Origin: Diaporthe sp. PMI_573
Lineage: Eukaryota > Ascomycota > Sordariomycetes > Diaporthales > Diaporthaceae
Direction of reading: 5' to 3'
NCBI GenBank assembly: GCA_021399435.1
Contig: JAJTUP010000023.1
Coordinates: 124,001 to 188,000, forward strand
Length of the DNA: 64,000 nt
The notes beneath the pieces were generated by a model. That model worked only from the letters and a program-made list of their open reading frames with translations, did no database searches and was not told the origin of the DNA. This document shows, piece by piece, positions 20,874-33,600 of the stretch; the stretch's first letter is position 1, and the number at the start of each line of letters is the position of its first letter. Both the position numbers and the translations under genes were made by a program.

Positions 20874-22496
20874 AGTGACTTGATTATGTGATTGGAGGCT
20901 GATAAAGATGGTGGTCTGGCTGATCTGATTGATCTGATGGCCTGAATAGGAATGGGACAGGCTAGTCGTCTCAACGAGCGTCACTGAAGGCGGGGGAGCA
21001 TCATTTGCCTAGACTTGAGATGTCAGTCTTGTCGTTGTTGACGTCTACCCAGGATGTGCAATTGCATGCACGCTGGTAGATCTCGCCCGAATGATATGCA
21101 GTGGGTATGATGTAAGAGGCAGGTGCGGCTCACGACGGTGGGTTTGAGCGATGACGCTAGCGTGGTTGCTCATCAGATGAAGTCGGATGTCGGCAGTCGC
21201 TGCTGTATTTGATTTTACGTGTGCGAGCGGGGAAGTCTAGGCCATCCATCTATAATCTTATCCGAGTCCCGAGTGTTCAGGAAGGACTGTCATATAGTAT
21301 GCATTGCTGTGGGTTTTTCTGTGCCTGACTTCCAAGGTGCTTGTCATGGCCAAAAACGCTCCTCTAGTTTGCGCATCTGCGGAACACGGTGTGACAGATA
21401 CGGCAGTATGGGTGAGTCAATTCGAAGTCAAGAGAGTTTGTGGACCAGTCAGGTTCAAGCTGAGCCAATTCAGGCGGACCCACAGCTTGAACAATCGCGA
21501 TTGAGCAAGATGGCAATTCTCATTTGTCTGCCATTTCCCAATTCAGGGTCCAGTCTACAGCCACGACCCGAGCGCCCGGACTGTGCAACGACACAAGTCC
21601 CCGGCGCCGTCGGATCGATGTACGTAAATACCTCGTGGTAAGTAGGGAGTAGTGCAATTGGCCCAGACCCACGCTTGGGCTGGTCCGATGCGGCAGCTCA
21701 TGCACGATGGGCGGACACCGAGAGAAGGTTTGGTAGTGGGTGTGAGGACGTGGGAGAGAAAGTCCTTGGTGATGGTGCCATTGCTGCAGCCGGCTGTCGC
21801 CGCAATTGGGTGGCGATCTGCTGAGGGTGGTGAGGTAGGGGTGTAGCAGCAGGTCTGGCAGTCTAGATGCTCTGCTACGGGGTAGGTGATTTGTCGCAGA
21901 TCACCCGACATGCGTCGAAAGTCCTCCAGACGCATGCCTGTAGTCCTGCAGGCCGGACAGCCCGCCCAGGCTCGTGCCAGCCAATTGCCGTGCTCTGTCC
22001 AGGTCGCGGGGTCTTCCGCTGGCTTTCACATGTTTGTGGCCGTGTCAGTGCGCCGCCATCCCCCCCCAGCTCCCACCCATGCTCCCCTACCCACCCCTAC
22101 TGTGAGATCCTGGGGAACCCTGCTTCCCGTGCTCAGACCTCGACGCTACCCTTACTTGCCCTACCTCCTCTTATCTAGCTTCCCTCCTCGTCCGTCGTCC
22201 CTCCTCTCTGCCCAAGACGACGAAGAGGGTGTTGCGAGCTGACACAACTTATCGTGCTGCACCGTTCCGAGTCATCATCTGTCACCTCTTCCCCCCCATG
22301 ACTGCGCACTACTAGACCGTGTCTTTCCCCTAGTCAGGGCCACGGAAACAGACATCACCCAAACAACGACGCCATCCACGACCAAAGCCACGAGCTGGAC
22401 GCCGACCTTCCCGCCATGTGAAACAACATATCTAACCTACACACAAACGAATACCACCAAGCTCGCAAGCCACACACCACCTACGAGCCCCCCACA
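20874..22496. promoter_or_regulatory. Divergent promoter region, TatD gene and membrane-protein gene
   Basis: About 1.6 kb separates two divergent start codons. The last 400 bp before 22497 is pyrimidine-rich and C-rich, as in fungal leaders. No coding region is supported. Confidence 0.45.
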
Positions 22497-23363
22497 ATGG
22501 CCCTCATCAACCCCGTCTACGCACTCATAGTGCCCTTCCTCTTTGTGTTCACCATACCCCTGGCCGTCTTCGCCGGCATCACAACCACCCTCGCCTTCTC
22601 CGTCCTCATGTTCCGGGTGGCAGTCGTCTATGTCGACATAGCAGTCAACATGGTACCGCAGTATTTCACCGGCCGGCGGGTCTACCCCTTCCCCAGAGGG
22701 TACGCCAGCGCCATCCTCTCAACCACAGAGGCCTCGTCGAACATGCCACCGTCCCCGGTCGGCAGCGGGACCAACTCGCCCCCGACGAGCAGGCAGGCCG
22801 CGAGGCACCACCGCAGGCGGCGGACCAGCGGCGCCAGCCTGCACTCGATCGGGTCCATCACGCCCGTCGAGGACCACATCGGCGGCGGGAGCAAGCGCAA
22901 CTCCTTCATGCTGGTCCCCTCCATCGGCATGGACCGCGACTTTGAGGGTGTGGGAGGCTGGCGCCTGGGCGGCAGGAAGCCGGACGACGACGACGACGCC
23001 TGGACCCTCATCAACTCCCGCCTGGAGCTGCCCCTCGACTACCAGAGGAAGCACCACCAGCGGTCGCCCTCGGGAGGCGGCGCGACTACCCCCGGTGGTG
23101 GCGGCGGCAACGGCAACGGCGGCGAGTTCCTGATGATGAAGAGCCCCACTTCGGCGAGGTCGCAGGAGAGGTCGCCCGAGAAGGCCGGCAAGAGGGGCGG
23201 GGTCAAGAAGGACAAGGACGGCGGCGGCTCGAAAATTACCGGTGGCTCCGCTGTCATGTCACCAAACAGTTCGAGGGTCAGGACACCGACGAATACGATG
23301 CCGCCTCCCTTGACGACTGTGGCTGAGGGAGATGGGTACTTTTCACGTTGGCCCAAAAGTTGA
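22497..23363 (+). CDS. Membrane-anchored protein with disordered tail, unknown function
   Basis: One exon encodes 288 residues. The first 60 or so residues form two hydrophobic segments (around 8-30 and 33-55), followed by YFTGRRVYPFPRGYASA. The rest is low complexity and rich in Ser, Pro, Gly and Lys, with an acidic DDDDDA run and a glycine-rich stretch. It is probably an integral membrane protein with a cytosolic disordered tail. I do not recognise a family. The ATG follows a C-rich leader and a CCCACA context. The order-to-disorder layout suggests a real gene. Confidence 0.6.
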   Translation: MALINPVYALIVPFLFVFTIPLAVFAGITTTLAFSVLMFRVAVVYVDIAVNMVPQYFTGRRVYPFPRGYASAILSTTEASSNMPPSPVGSGTNSPPTSRQAARHHRRRRTSGASLHSIGSITPVEDHIGGGSKRNSFMLVPSIGMDRDFEGVGGWRLGGRKPDDDDDAWTLINSRLELPLDYQRKHHQRSPSGGGATTPGGGGGNGNGGEFLMMKSPTSARSQERSPEKAGKRGGVKKDKDGGGSKITGGSAVMSPNSSRVRTPTNTMPPPLTTVAEGDGYFSRWPKS

Positions 23364-23465
23364 GATGATGTCTTTTCATTTCGATATTGTGGGCAGGGTC
23401 CTTTCATCTCCGTCTATCGGGTATTTCCCAAAATCTCAAGCGTGCAAAAATTTTCGGCGTTGGGG

Positions 23466-23545
23466 AAAAGGTAATGGAGGGCATGGGAAGGTATGGGCAG
23501 GTATCGGAAGGCATTGGAAAGGTTGGGAAGGCATGGACAGGGTAA
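23466..23545 (+). repeat. Degenerate purine-rich tandem repeat
   Basis: Units of about 10 bp resembling GGYATKGGAAG repeat with drift, for example GGCATGGGAAG, GGTATGGGCAG and GGCATTGGAAAG. It lies in the 3' flank of the membrane-protein gene, between it and spc24. Confidence 0.5.
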
Positions 23546-24021
23546 TGTCATTGCCTGGATGGAACTCATGGATCATGCGATGCCCTGTAAACAAATGGGT
23601 GCGACAAATAACTTCTCTTGGAAATAGCTCTCCAATTGAAAACAGCGTGTGGTCGCTTGACGTGATATCTTATTGAATAACGTCTGGGCATGTTACTCTC
23701 GACGTACTCTTCATATCCTGTTGAACAACAGGCCAAAAATTCCAACCCAGCCAAAATGGTAGCCACCACCACCGTATCCGGAACGCCTAACCAGGTCATA
23801 AACTCGGTAATCAAAACCTTGATCCAACAGCAAGACTCCCCTCGATGATGCAAAATGATGGCCGTCCACCACGCCACCTGCCAGTCCCCTGACTCCGACC
23901 CCCTTCCTGTCGCCAGCTGCCTCCTTCTCGCCGGTATCCTTCTCCGTAGCCCCAGAGGCAGAAGCAGCAGCCGCGGAGGCGGGCCTCTCTCTCCTCGGCG
24001 CCCATGCGCACCTACCATCCC

Positions 24022-24675
24022 TCACAAAGTCTGCCAGAAATAATTGGCATAAAAGAACCGAGAAAACTTCTTGTCCAGATTGACAACATGCACATCCCCC
24101 TTCCGATCATTCCGCACCACAGCGCGCGCAAACTCCCCGTCCCTCTCGTCCCGCTCGACATCAATACCAAGGCTGCGGTAGACCCTAAGGCGCAGCAGGA
24201 CCTCGTCCTCGACGGCGTCCCGGTCGGGCCCGCCCCCCTCGACGCCCTGCAGCTCCAGCTCCTGCAGCCGCGCCGCGAGGTCCGCCGCCTGGCCCGCGAG
24301 GCGCTCCGTCTCCATCTCGAGGTCGGAGGCGGCCTTTGCGGTGCGGAATTTCGTCGTGTCGAGCCGCGAGATCTGGGACGCGTGCTCGGCCGGGGAGTGC
24401 GCGGACACGAGCTCCGCGTGCTGCGCCTGCAGGGTGCCCAGCTGCCGCGCGAGCTTCTTTAGGGCCGAGTCGGCCTCCTGCCGCTGCAGGTCGCGCGCCT
24501 GCTGGAGGGTCGAGAGGGAGTCGTTTATGCGGGCTACTGCGATCTTGTCTGGGCCGATGTTGAAGTTTTGGATTGTGTGGTGGATGAGCTGGGATGGGGG
24601 GTTGTTTTGTTAGCGGTCCCGAGGGGTTGGGGGTGGCATTGGTCTTACAGTTGCTGGATCCTCTTCGAGAAGCAT
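24022..24675 (-). CDS. spc24: Kinetochore protein Spc24 (Ndc80 complex)
   Basis: Spc24 pairs with Spc25 in the Ndc80 complex and links microtubules to the inner kinetochore. Exons are 24675-24649 and 24588-24022, with a 60-bp intron, giving 197 residues as usual for fungi. The start reads MLLEEDPAT, then [12 protein letters not shown] coiled coil covers about 30-130, with long runs of Ala, Gln, Glu and Leu. The globular C-terminal head contains [12 protein letters not shown] and [11 protein letters not shown] and ends [10 protein letters not shown]. It is divergent from fis1, 533 bp away. Confidence 0.92.
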
Positions 24676-25208
24676 CTTGACTGGTTTGATTCGTCTCGCT
24701 CGTATTCAGAACTTGTATCGGTGTTATAGAGTTTTCAAAGGAGCGGGATGCGTTTGTAGTCTTTGTAGTGGTAGTGTGTCGGGTGGTTTTTGTCGCGTTG
24801 AAGATGTCGTGGAAGTTGAATATTCGGGAAACAGAGTTGGAGATGCTTTGCAGGGGTTGGTCGGGTTCCAAACAAACCTTGGGGCCACAGCTCATCACCG
24901 GGACAATGGGTGGTGCTTATCTTATCGGGCTGGCGAGGGACCCCTGCTGACCGTCGTCATCGGGCGCCCGAGCTTCTGGCCACTGCAGGGGGAGGCAGAA
25001 CTCCGCCGAAATGGAGGCCTGATCAATAGTGTAGGTTGATCTCCGACCACGCACGACCACGACGCCTTCACCTAGACGAACACGCTTCGACAAGAACCTA
25101 CGAACACCACAAAATTCACAAAACGACGAGGGAGAACTCGCTCTTCTGCCAACACACAGCAATCTTCTCGATCAAATTCAAACACAACCGTCCAAGTGCC
25201 CATCCACC
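24676..25208. promoter_or_regulatory. Divergent spc24/fis1 promoter region
   Basis: This 533-bp stretch lies between two start codons that point apart, so both promoters must lie here. No gene is seen in it. Confidence 0.6.
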
Positions 25209-25876
25209 ATGGGCTCAAATCTGCCGTGTAAGTCAGGAGATCGAAATGTCCCCGTGGCGCCCTGCACTGTACAGTCCCATACTGACAACCAGCCAAGTCG
25301 CCGTCGACGCGGAGTCGCCGCTCAACCCAGCAGAGCTTCAGGTCCTGCGGGCACAATATGAGAAGGAGGGAGAACTAGTCGGCGTCCAGACAAAGTTCAA
25401 TTACGCATGGGTAAGCCAAAAGCCACGCCTCCGAGCACATCCATCCCACTCGTTGCCTCTCCAACACCACAACCCACCACTCTCCCAGTCCCGTGTGACG
25501 AAAAAAACCATGACCAAAGACTAATGCCCCGTTCCGCTGACAGGGCCTGGTAAAATCCAACCGCCGCGACGACCAGCAGCTCGGCGTCATGCTCCTCTCC
25601 GAGATCTTCCGCACCTCGCCCGAGCGCCGCCGCGAGTGCCTCTTCTACCTGGCCCTGGGCAACTTCAAGCTGGGCAACTACGCCGAGGCCCGCCGCTACA
25701 ACGACCTGCTTCTGCAGAAGGAGCCCGCGAACATGCAGGCCAACGACCTGAGCGCCCTGATAGACGACAAGGTGGCCAAGGAGGGCCTGATGGGCGTCGC
25801 GATCGTTAGCGGCCTCGCGGTGGCCGCCGGCGTCGTCGGAGGGGTGCTGTTTAGGAATCTGGGGAGGAAGCGGTAG
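25209..25876 (+). CDS. fis1: Mitochondrial fission protein Fis1
   Basis: Fis1 is a tail-anchored outer-membrane protein of mitochondria and peroxisomes that recruits the dynamin Dnm1. Exons are 25209-25227, 25298-25410 and 25544-25876, giving 154 residues. The start is [15 protein letters not shown]. The TPR-like core includes [30 protein letters not shown] and [11 protein letters not shown] transmembrane helix covers about 125-147 and a short basic tail ends RNLGRKR. The first intron acceptor (CCAAG) is weak, but it is the one that keeps frame and the family N-terminus. Confidence 0.95.
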
Positions 25877-27632
25877 GGTGGGGGACATTTGTGCGGGATT
25901 GGAGTCAGGTGTGAGATGAAGATCTGCTGGTTAGGCTGATGAGGAGGTAATTGGGGGGAGTTGGTTGCGGGAAAGGGGAATGCTACGCATGCGACCTACA
26001 TTCGAGCCGGGGTGGCATTGTGTATGAGAAGGAAATACCACGAAGCCTGCATTTCTGTTACTTTGCTGTCATGGTTGCCGAGGAAGTCCACTGTAACAGT
26101 CAGAATACACCTCAACACTACCCAGAATATGATCATCTCGAGCGACTGTGGATTACAGACTACAACCTACTTTGGGCTGTGGAACCAGTACTGAAATCAG
26201 GCGAGATGTATCATCATGGATATTGGTCTTGAGCTCCAGGGGCAGATCACTGTTGGTGCCTGACATGCGCCACTACCAGAAGGGTTCCAGCCACCACGCG
26301 CAGAAGCATCCTACCCACAATGTGCTAACACTTGTCGAGAAGGTGAGAAGATCGAGAAACCCGTTAGTCAATCCAGTGTTTCAGGGATCAGGACAAGTTG
26401 TCTACCTGGTTCCTCACACCTAAGACCCCCGGCCCTTCATCGGTCGTTCTACTTGCCACAGCAGCCCTGACGATGGCGACTTTCCAGCACAAAACGCCCA
26501 ATCCAATAACACGAGCGTTTTAAACTTCATGCAAGGGATACTGAGCACAACTCTGCCTAGTTAGTGCCAATGTCGCAACGGACGACGCCTTCTCGTCAAG
26601 AAGCAGCCTAGCCCGCAAGTCTACTGCAAGCCTCAAAAGGGGGCCGGCGAGCTCCGGTACTTGGGGAGGATAAGGACCAGACTTATTCTGACGCAGAAGA
26701 GCTGGCGAAGATGAGAGTTGATCTGGAAACAGGCTTGCCACTTTCACTTTTGCCAAATTTGAAGAGCTGGCAAGTTGACCGCTGAAGACGCCTTCTAAGA
26801 GGCCGAGAGACACCGCTGAACTCAAACGTCTTGCTTCAGAGTGAGACCTTGATGGTATTTTTCACATCTACCCCTTCCGCTTTTCTATGTAGAGAATCTT
26901 TCTGTGCAAGGTCGTTCAGTAGGAAGGAGTGGTAGTCAAGTGACCAGTGTGGCGCGTGCCATGTGTACTCCTGGTTCAGTGGGAAGACCGATCCACCTTC
27001 ATCCACACTTCCCCACGCGAACACCTGCGAGAATGAGAAGGTTGCGCACATATTGTGGATGGAGCAGGTCATTTCTGGATTCGCAAAATGGCGTATGGCG
27101 TATGTGGAGGCTTTGATACTCAAGCTTGAGAACAAAAACACAATCGTCTTTTGACTCATCCTACGTTGCAGCCTCCAGCTTGAAGTTTCCTACCCCATCC
27201 GTCATCATGAAGGCGAGGCCAACTCCAAGAGCCACAATATTTATCATCCCCGTGACATGGATGGGTGGGGGCTATGGTGGATATGGGAGATCCGCGCATC
27301 TATATAACAAAGGGTGCCCAGTCCAGTCTCGAATACAAATTATAGCATTTTTGCCAGGCCCAGTTGCGCTTTCCATGATCACCACACGTCCATATCCGAC
27401 TCTTATCAGAGCAACAAATTCAAATGCTGCAGTCACGAAGCTGGTTGAACATCTAAGCCGAACGACATTCTTCAAGCGATATGGTCCGGCGGTGGCCTTT
27501 ACACATCCCTTCTTAGTACGTACCTTGGTAGCCATGCAACACGATATCGCAATTTCAATACAAAGATTCGTTCGAGATGGCAGGGAATTCCTCAAATTCA
27601 TCAATGGCATACCAGTGATGGCCAGCAGAAGA
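25877..27632. other. Intergenic region, unresolved open frames
   Basis: No gene is firmly supported. Between about 27160 and 27610 both strands are open for more than 100 codons. The minus strand has plausible splice signals (GTACGT near 27505, TTAG near 27445), but I could not build a protein that I recognise. Confidence 0.35.
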
Positions 27633-30600
27633 CTATGATCTCAACGCCATCTTGTATATCTCGTTGATAAAATCATCGGGTACTCCTTTTCTATCCTCCT
27701 CAAAAAGGCACAGAACGCCAACGCTTGCCAGCCGTGATTGTTCCCGAAGCAACAAGCAGAGCATATCGTACAGTGCTGGCCCCTTGGTTGTCCTCAAACA
27801 GCCGGAAGTACTATCCGATGCGGTAAAAAGAAAAAAGTGCTCGCACTGGGAGCCTCGGGCAAAACTGCCCTTGGGTATTTATGACCATTTCCTTTCCTTT
27901 TGTCCCAAAATTACCTCCCACTATCCCATATCTCGTCGTCATCTCGCAAGTGCTCCCTCAACCTCGCAACTCCATCATTATCCGGGCGGCCAAAGGCTTC
28001 GGTAAGCCTCTTCTCCCGGATACTCCTCAACCCACCATCAGACCTCTTCCTGCTCTTGTCTTCTTTCCTCCTTCTCATGATGTCGGACGCCTTCATCTCC
28101 TCCCTGTTGGCACCGTCTGAAGCGGTAGCAGGCTTCCGGTCCGCGGACCCGAATGAGCCCATGCTCCTTCCGTACAGTGTCCCAAGCGCCGATAGCCGCT
28201 TCAAGCCCCGCCGGGACGTGCGCATGTCGTCGCAGGTGTCTCGGTCCATTGCCTTGGCTCCGCCTGTGATGGTCGTCGTCACGGTGCCGCCGGTGGAACA
28301 CACGCTGAAGCTGCTTTCGCTCCGCTGGGGTCGGAATCCGCCTAAGCTGCCCACCATGGATCGCAGGTCCGCTTCAGAACGAGGCTCGTCGCTGTCAGTG
28401 CTGCACATGGAAGGTGTATAAGACTCGTCAAGGTCTTCTGCCGGATTCGCGTCTCCTTCATTTGCTTCCCAAGCATTGGCCGTCGAGGGCCTCTGAAGGC
28501 CCCGCATCAGTAGCCTTCCAAACGTGCTCATGTATAGTTCCTCGGGATCACTCCGCACATGACGTAACGTTGGGGATAGATCATGGTCCGTTCCATATCT
28601 GTTGTCTTTTGGACTTGATGCCACGGCAATAGAGTCGTCGTCTGATGACACTGAGCTGTTCCTCTTGTTTGGTGTTGGGACAGGGGAGTATTCGTCCTCC
28701 TCTCCTAACGCTTCCAAGCCCGGCAAAGCCGCGCCCGTGATCCCATAGCCGGGCTTGAACAGCAGGTCCTCCTCGCCCTTGGCGGTAGGTCGCACCTTCT
28801 TTTCCGGTGTTGTGAAGGAGTCGTCGTCGGATGAAATATAATCATCAATGTTAAAGTTCTTGGAGCGGTTCGTGACTGGGGACCAGTCGATGCCGTGCAG
28901 ACCGTTGCTGGCCGTCATAAAGCTCTCGGCACTCTTGGAATCGAGGGACGTATTTGCCGTGTGTCTGGATTGGGATCGACCACTGGCCGCGGAAAATACA
29001 TTCGAGTGGGCGGTCGTATCAGATCTAGACGCCTCCGAGAGAGACCAGTTGCGCATGCTGCCAGATCGAATAGTGCTCTGTTCATCAGCCTCGAGTGGGG
29101 AAGACAAGAAGCCCAGGCTTTGAGACCTGTGGTATCTTATTTGATCCTCACTATCGTTGGATCTCGAGTGTCGGTGCGAAACTGGACAAGTCAGTATGTT
29201 TCGAATCAACGAGTGAAAACATGATGCTTACATGCGGACTGAGCTCTCCCGACCGTTGTGTCAATTTCACCATAGGCCACGTTGGGGTCGACATGGGCTT
29301 CAGCCTGCTTTGCGGTCGGATAGCCAAGCGGTGTCAAATCGGTTGACGGATATCTACTAGGTATGGAAGAAGCGAGGGAAGATCTGAGGGTCTGATAACT
29401 CTGCCTCCCGGGTGATCTGGCAGGGGAGGCGTGACGTAGACTCTGATTTGATATCCGCTGATTGCTCGATATATCGGAAGAAGTTGCATTGTCAAATGCT
29501 AGAACTTCAGCGATCCTACCGTCGAAGACATGATCCATATGCGAAGTGGGTGTATTCCCTCGCGCAGTCGCCATGTGATAGTTTTGGGGTGACCGTGGGC
29601 GGGAGAAGTTGTTTGTTGTTGGTGACAGGTTCCTTGGTCGAGCCCCGTTCTGTGTCTCTGGATCTGCAGGTGCATGTGCAAAGTCTTTCGCTGAGACATT
29701 GTCCATTAACTTGGGATATGTTGCTACGGATTTCGGTGATCGTGGAGATACCATGCCGGTGGGGACGTAGGTGTTTAGGGAGAGTCTCTGTTTGTTGCGT
29801 CTCGGAAATGATTGCGGCTCACCAGGCTCTGACGGCGATAGCTCCTTCAAAGGGGGAACCAAGGTGTGCTGGATCAAATCACGGGAGACAGTGACCCGGG
29901 GGAACAAGCTGGAGGAAGTGAGGGACTTGGTGCGGTTACTCATCTGCCGAGGATCTGGTGTAGGACTGAGGTTCCCGTCCCTGTGTCGAGTAATGTTGCG
30001 ATCCGCTACATCCTCTCCGTAATCTCGTGCTCCAGTCGCCTGCACCCGGCTTCGAAAGTCGGTTCGGCGTATCTCTTCTCGAGCATCGAGGATGTCCTTG
30101 GACTTGATGCTGCCGAGGCTGGATCTCGAGCCGTTGGTTCTGCGCAGCCTCACAAGGGAGTTGATGTCACTCTCGTGCTCCCCAACCTCGGCTGTGTCCT
30201 GATAGGCATTGGATATCGAGGCCAAAGAGCTGGGCTTCTTGAAGGAGACCGGTGGCTTCCTCGGCTCCCGCTTCGGACGGATCGGAAACTGTGACCAATC
30301 TCGACTCAGATTGCGGATGCTGGCAGCAGTCCGAGGTCGGTCTTCAACCACAATGCTAAGGCTCGGATGGCGAGGAACAAAAGGAGCCGGTGCTGAGGCT
30401 GAGTCCCATGTCTCGGGCTGATCTTGCAAGTGCGCGGTCTTTGGTGGCAGGTCTAGCTCCTGTTGTGATGCAATGGAGGTCACTGGAACGGCTGGCTCAT
30501 TCTGGCGTGTGTGTCCATTTTCTGTGCAACGTGTACAGTGAGCAGTCTTTCCCAGACACCGGAGACAACGAATCCAACGATGACTGACCTTGTGAAGGCG

Positions 30601-30679
30601 TCTCCAAGCGGGACTGAGTATCACTCCCCTTGAGCTTGGCCTTACTTGATCTCCTGGTGAAGATCTTTAGCAGACCCAT
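27633..30679 (-). CDS. Large Ser-rich disordered protein, unknown function
   Basis: Exons are 30679-30589, 30521-29232, 29181-27915 and 27810-27633. Phases agree and give 941 residues. The short first exon reads MGLLKIFTRR, a basic possibly membrane-associating start. Most of the protein is low complexity and rich in Ser, Arg, Pro and Asp, with many possible phosphorylation sites. Patches that look conserved include DDYISSDDDSF and EDLLFKPGYGITGAALPG. The last exon encodes a compact Leu-rich end (YDMLCLLLREQ, DDFINEIYKMA), found by splicing past the TAA at 27911 and the only part that looks folded. I recognise no family. A regulatory or polarity scaffold is possible but unsupported. Confidence 0.75.
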
Positions 30680-33600
30680 GGTTGCAGACGCAGGCCATGT
30701 ACGCGGCCTGAGGATGATCCGTGAAATTCAAAACTTCAGGGACTTTTGGTCGGTACAAGAAGCGTCAACAAGGACAAGAAGCCTGAAGAAACGTACTCGA
30801 GATATTCCGTCGAGTGACTAGCGGGTTGAGGGTGACAGACTGAGCGTGCGTGAGGCCAGACTTCGAGATGCCCGTAGATTTGTGGTCAAGTAAGAGGAAA
30901 GCGGGAGAATATTGGCGCAAAGGCTGTTTAAATCGCGGAGAGGAATAGCAAGCCAACGGAATGAATTTATCGCAAGAGGGAGGGTACCTGCTCCTCGGCC
31001 TATTTTCTGCTGGGAAGTACCAGCTTCATGGAGCACGGTGATCTAATGACGGATAATTTTGTGAACTATCATGCCAAACGGATACTGAACTGAAAACAGG
31101 ATATTCAATTTGACGTCGGCAGGGAAATATCAGTTACTTCAAAGGGTGGGGAGAGTCCAAATTTGGTCGAGTATAGGACTAGAGAGGAAAAGGGTCCCAA
31201 GAGGACGACTTGGGTGGGAAGGGTAGGTTACGACAAACAGAACAGCCCTCAGTAGCACAAATAAGCACCATTGGCGCGGCCCGGTGATATATAGCAATGA
31301 GAGGAGCCGACCTGGATGTCCCAGCTGGGTGTGGAAGGGTTCCCTTTGTCGAACCGTACTTGCAGGGGCAGGACTTATGTTTGACAGCTTTTACAGGGTC
31401 TGATTCGCAAGTGAGCCGGAGGAAAACAGTCTGGACCGAGGGCCGGGATGGAACCATCACCAGCCTAGGGGGGATGGTAAAGGTCAAAGTGCAGCTATCT
31501 CGGTAGAGGTGGCAGCGCACGCACTCAGCCGAGATCTCCCAGGTGATCGAGAGCAACCAGGGGTCTTCGCTGCTGAACACCCAGCTCCAAGCCAGACTTG
31601 GCCATTTAGAAGCCCCCAAGAGGGAGCGTTTGCGCGCCGGCAAGACGGCATTTGAACTGCACGGCGTGCCAGGTGCAAATCAAGAGGCGCAAAGCCGCAG
31701 GTTAGGTGGAGGCAGGGAGGTGGTCATTGGGAACATGTCGCCGGGAGTGAGAGTGGGACAGGGGCCGAGGCGCCTTATTGCAGATCCAGGAACAAGGATC
31801 CGGGGCGAGAAAGTGACATGTTGGTTGGGGTCGGAGGAGGAGGAGGAGGCTCACCCACCCTCCCACACTGCCGAGGACAGGGGGCCGAGGGGGCAATCAG
31901 ATCAGACTGGCATTAGTGTGCAACTGGAGGGATCGCTTGTGTCTCCCGGCCTTCCTGAACGCGCAGAGCAGCGAAAGCTAAAGGTAATTGCCCCACAGCA
32001 GACTCCGTGGTGTTGACAGAAGATATTTTTGCAAAGATCCTGGGCGGTTTCCCCGGGCTGACTCGCACCGCTCGTGCTGCCAGCTGCGCTTGTTTAGACT
32101 ATGCAGCAGAGCACGCGGGAATGGCAACGGCGATCCGGGAAGAGGTGGCGGATGGGCCTGTGATGAGATGTGATGTCCCCCAATATGTCCGTGCCCACTG
32201 AAGTACCGAAGGCCACTGGAGCCCCCGCCGAGAGCCCCAGAGCCCCCAGAGTCCTCTCAAGGCTGGATCATACACCGTGACGAAACGCGAATGGTGGCTC
32301 CTGATCACCCTGGGCCTGCAGTGCGTGATGCAGAGGCGAGGTAGCAAGGTGTAACCCGACACGATATTAGTCGCGCGAATGCTTCCAGCCGGAGGAGCGC
32401 TGCGTTGCATTCATTGCCTCGGACCCTTCCATCGCTTCCTTTGCTGCTGCACAACGTTGCGGAGACCCGCCGATGTGACAGGACTGGGCCTGGAATAGCG
32501 ACTGCCCTTTCTGCCTTTGCGGGCAACACCACCTCCGGCGGCTTGATGGTGGTTGCACGGCAGGAGGACTTGCTGGGTGAGCTGCAATCCACCAGGAAGC
32601 GGTCTTAGTCGCGTCCGCCCGACGGCAGCGGACCTGCAGTAGCCCTGGCTGTCTCAGAGGGGCGCGGATTCGCAATTGGTGTCGACACGAATTCCCACCC
32701 CAGTAATGATAGCCGTCCCGCGTCGAGCAGGAGACTGCGAAGAGATTGGTCGTTCATTTGCCATATTGCCTGCTTGTGGCACGAACCAAGTCTGTAGGGC
32801 AGCGTCGCCGGCCAGATCAGCCACGGATAAAAACAGCTCAATCCAGCCACCAGGGGTCTTCAATGTAGGTGAAATCGGGCAATATTAATTTCGAGGTGTC
32901 ACCAGTGTCCGTGTCGGTACCATGCAGCCCAAGGCTCAGCCTCATCATCTGGGAGATTCGAGGTTGAGTATGATTGATGTAGACAAAAGGAGGCCAGTCA
33001 TCGTGACAGCATCACCTTCCAAACAGCCGTCGGAATATGAGCTGTCGTAAATAAACAGCCTTCCCTGGGAAACCCACGCTCAGGGATTGCTTTGCAATTA
33101 AATCCAGATGCAGTCGGAAATTTTGTTTTTGGACTAGGCAACTGCTCTGTTTGTCTCTGGGCAGCAGGGAAGGATGGACGGATGCTGATATTGATGCCGT
33201 TTGCTCCTTCTGCGAACCCGCCTTATCTACCTAGGTACCCAGGTACTTACTTTGGGTTGCCTGGCTGGGTAATTGCGTGTTTGGGTGAACGAGTCCAGGA
33301 TTTGATCTGTGTGCCTGTTGATTGATTGCCTTGTCGTTGACTCACCGAAGCGAAAAGAAATCCTCACCTCGCTCGACCCGTCGTCCACATCTCATCCACA
33401 ACGAGGAACGAGGTTCTTGTTCAATATCGCGTCACTAGGCCATACTTTCCTCATTCAGAACGGCCAGGGCACTCGCATCCCTGCGTTACCACTGATCTGG
33501 TAAGGCTTGGATCGTCGGAGATCGAGTGTCGATTGACGCAAGGGCTGGCCGAGGAGAGAACCTTGAAAAGCTTCCATCCCTACAATAAAATCCGTCGCCC

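Noticed and set aside
27126..27638. 170-codon plus-strand frame
   Set aside because: No start context, no domain, and it overlaps minus-strand splice signals and the end of the disordered-protein gene. Neither strand could be settled.
31543..32016. 157-codon plus-strand frame
   Set aside because: Low-complexity, Arg/Gly/Glu-rich translation with no domain or splice support.
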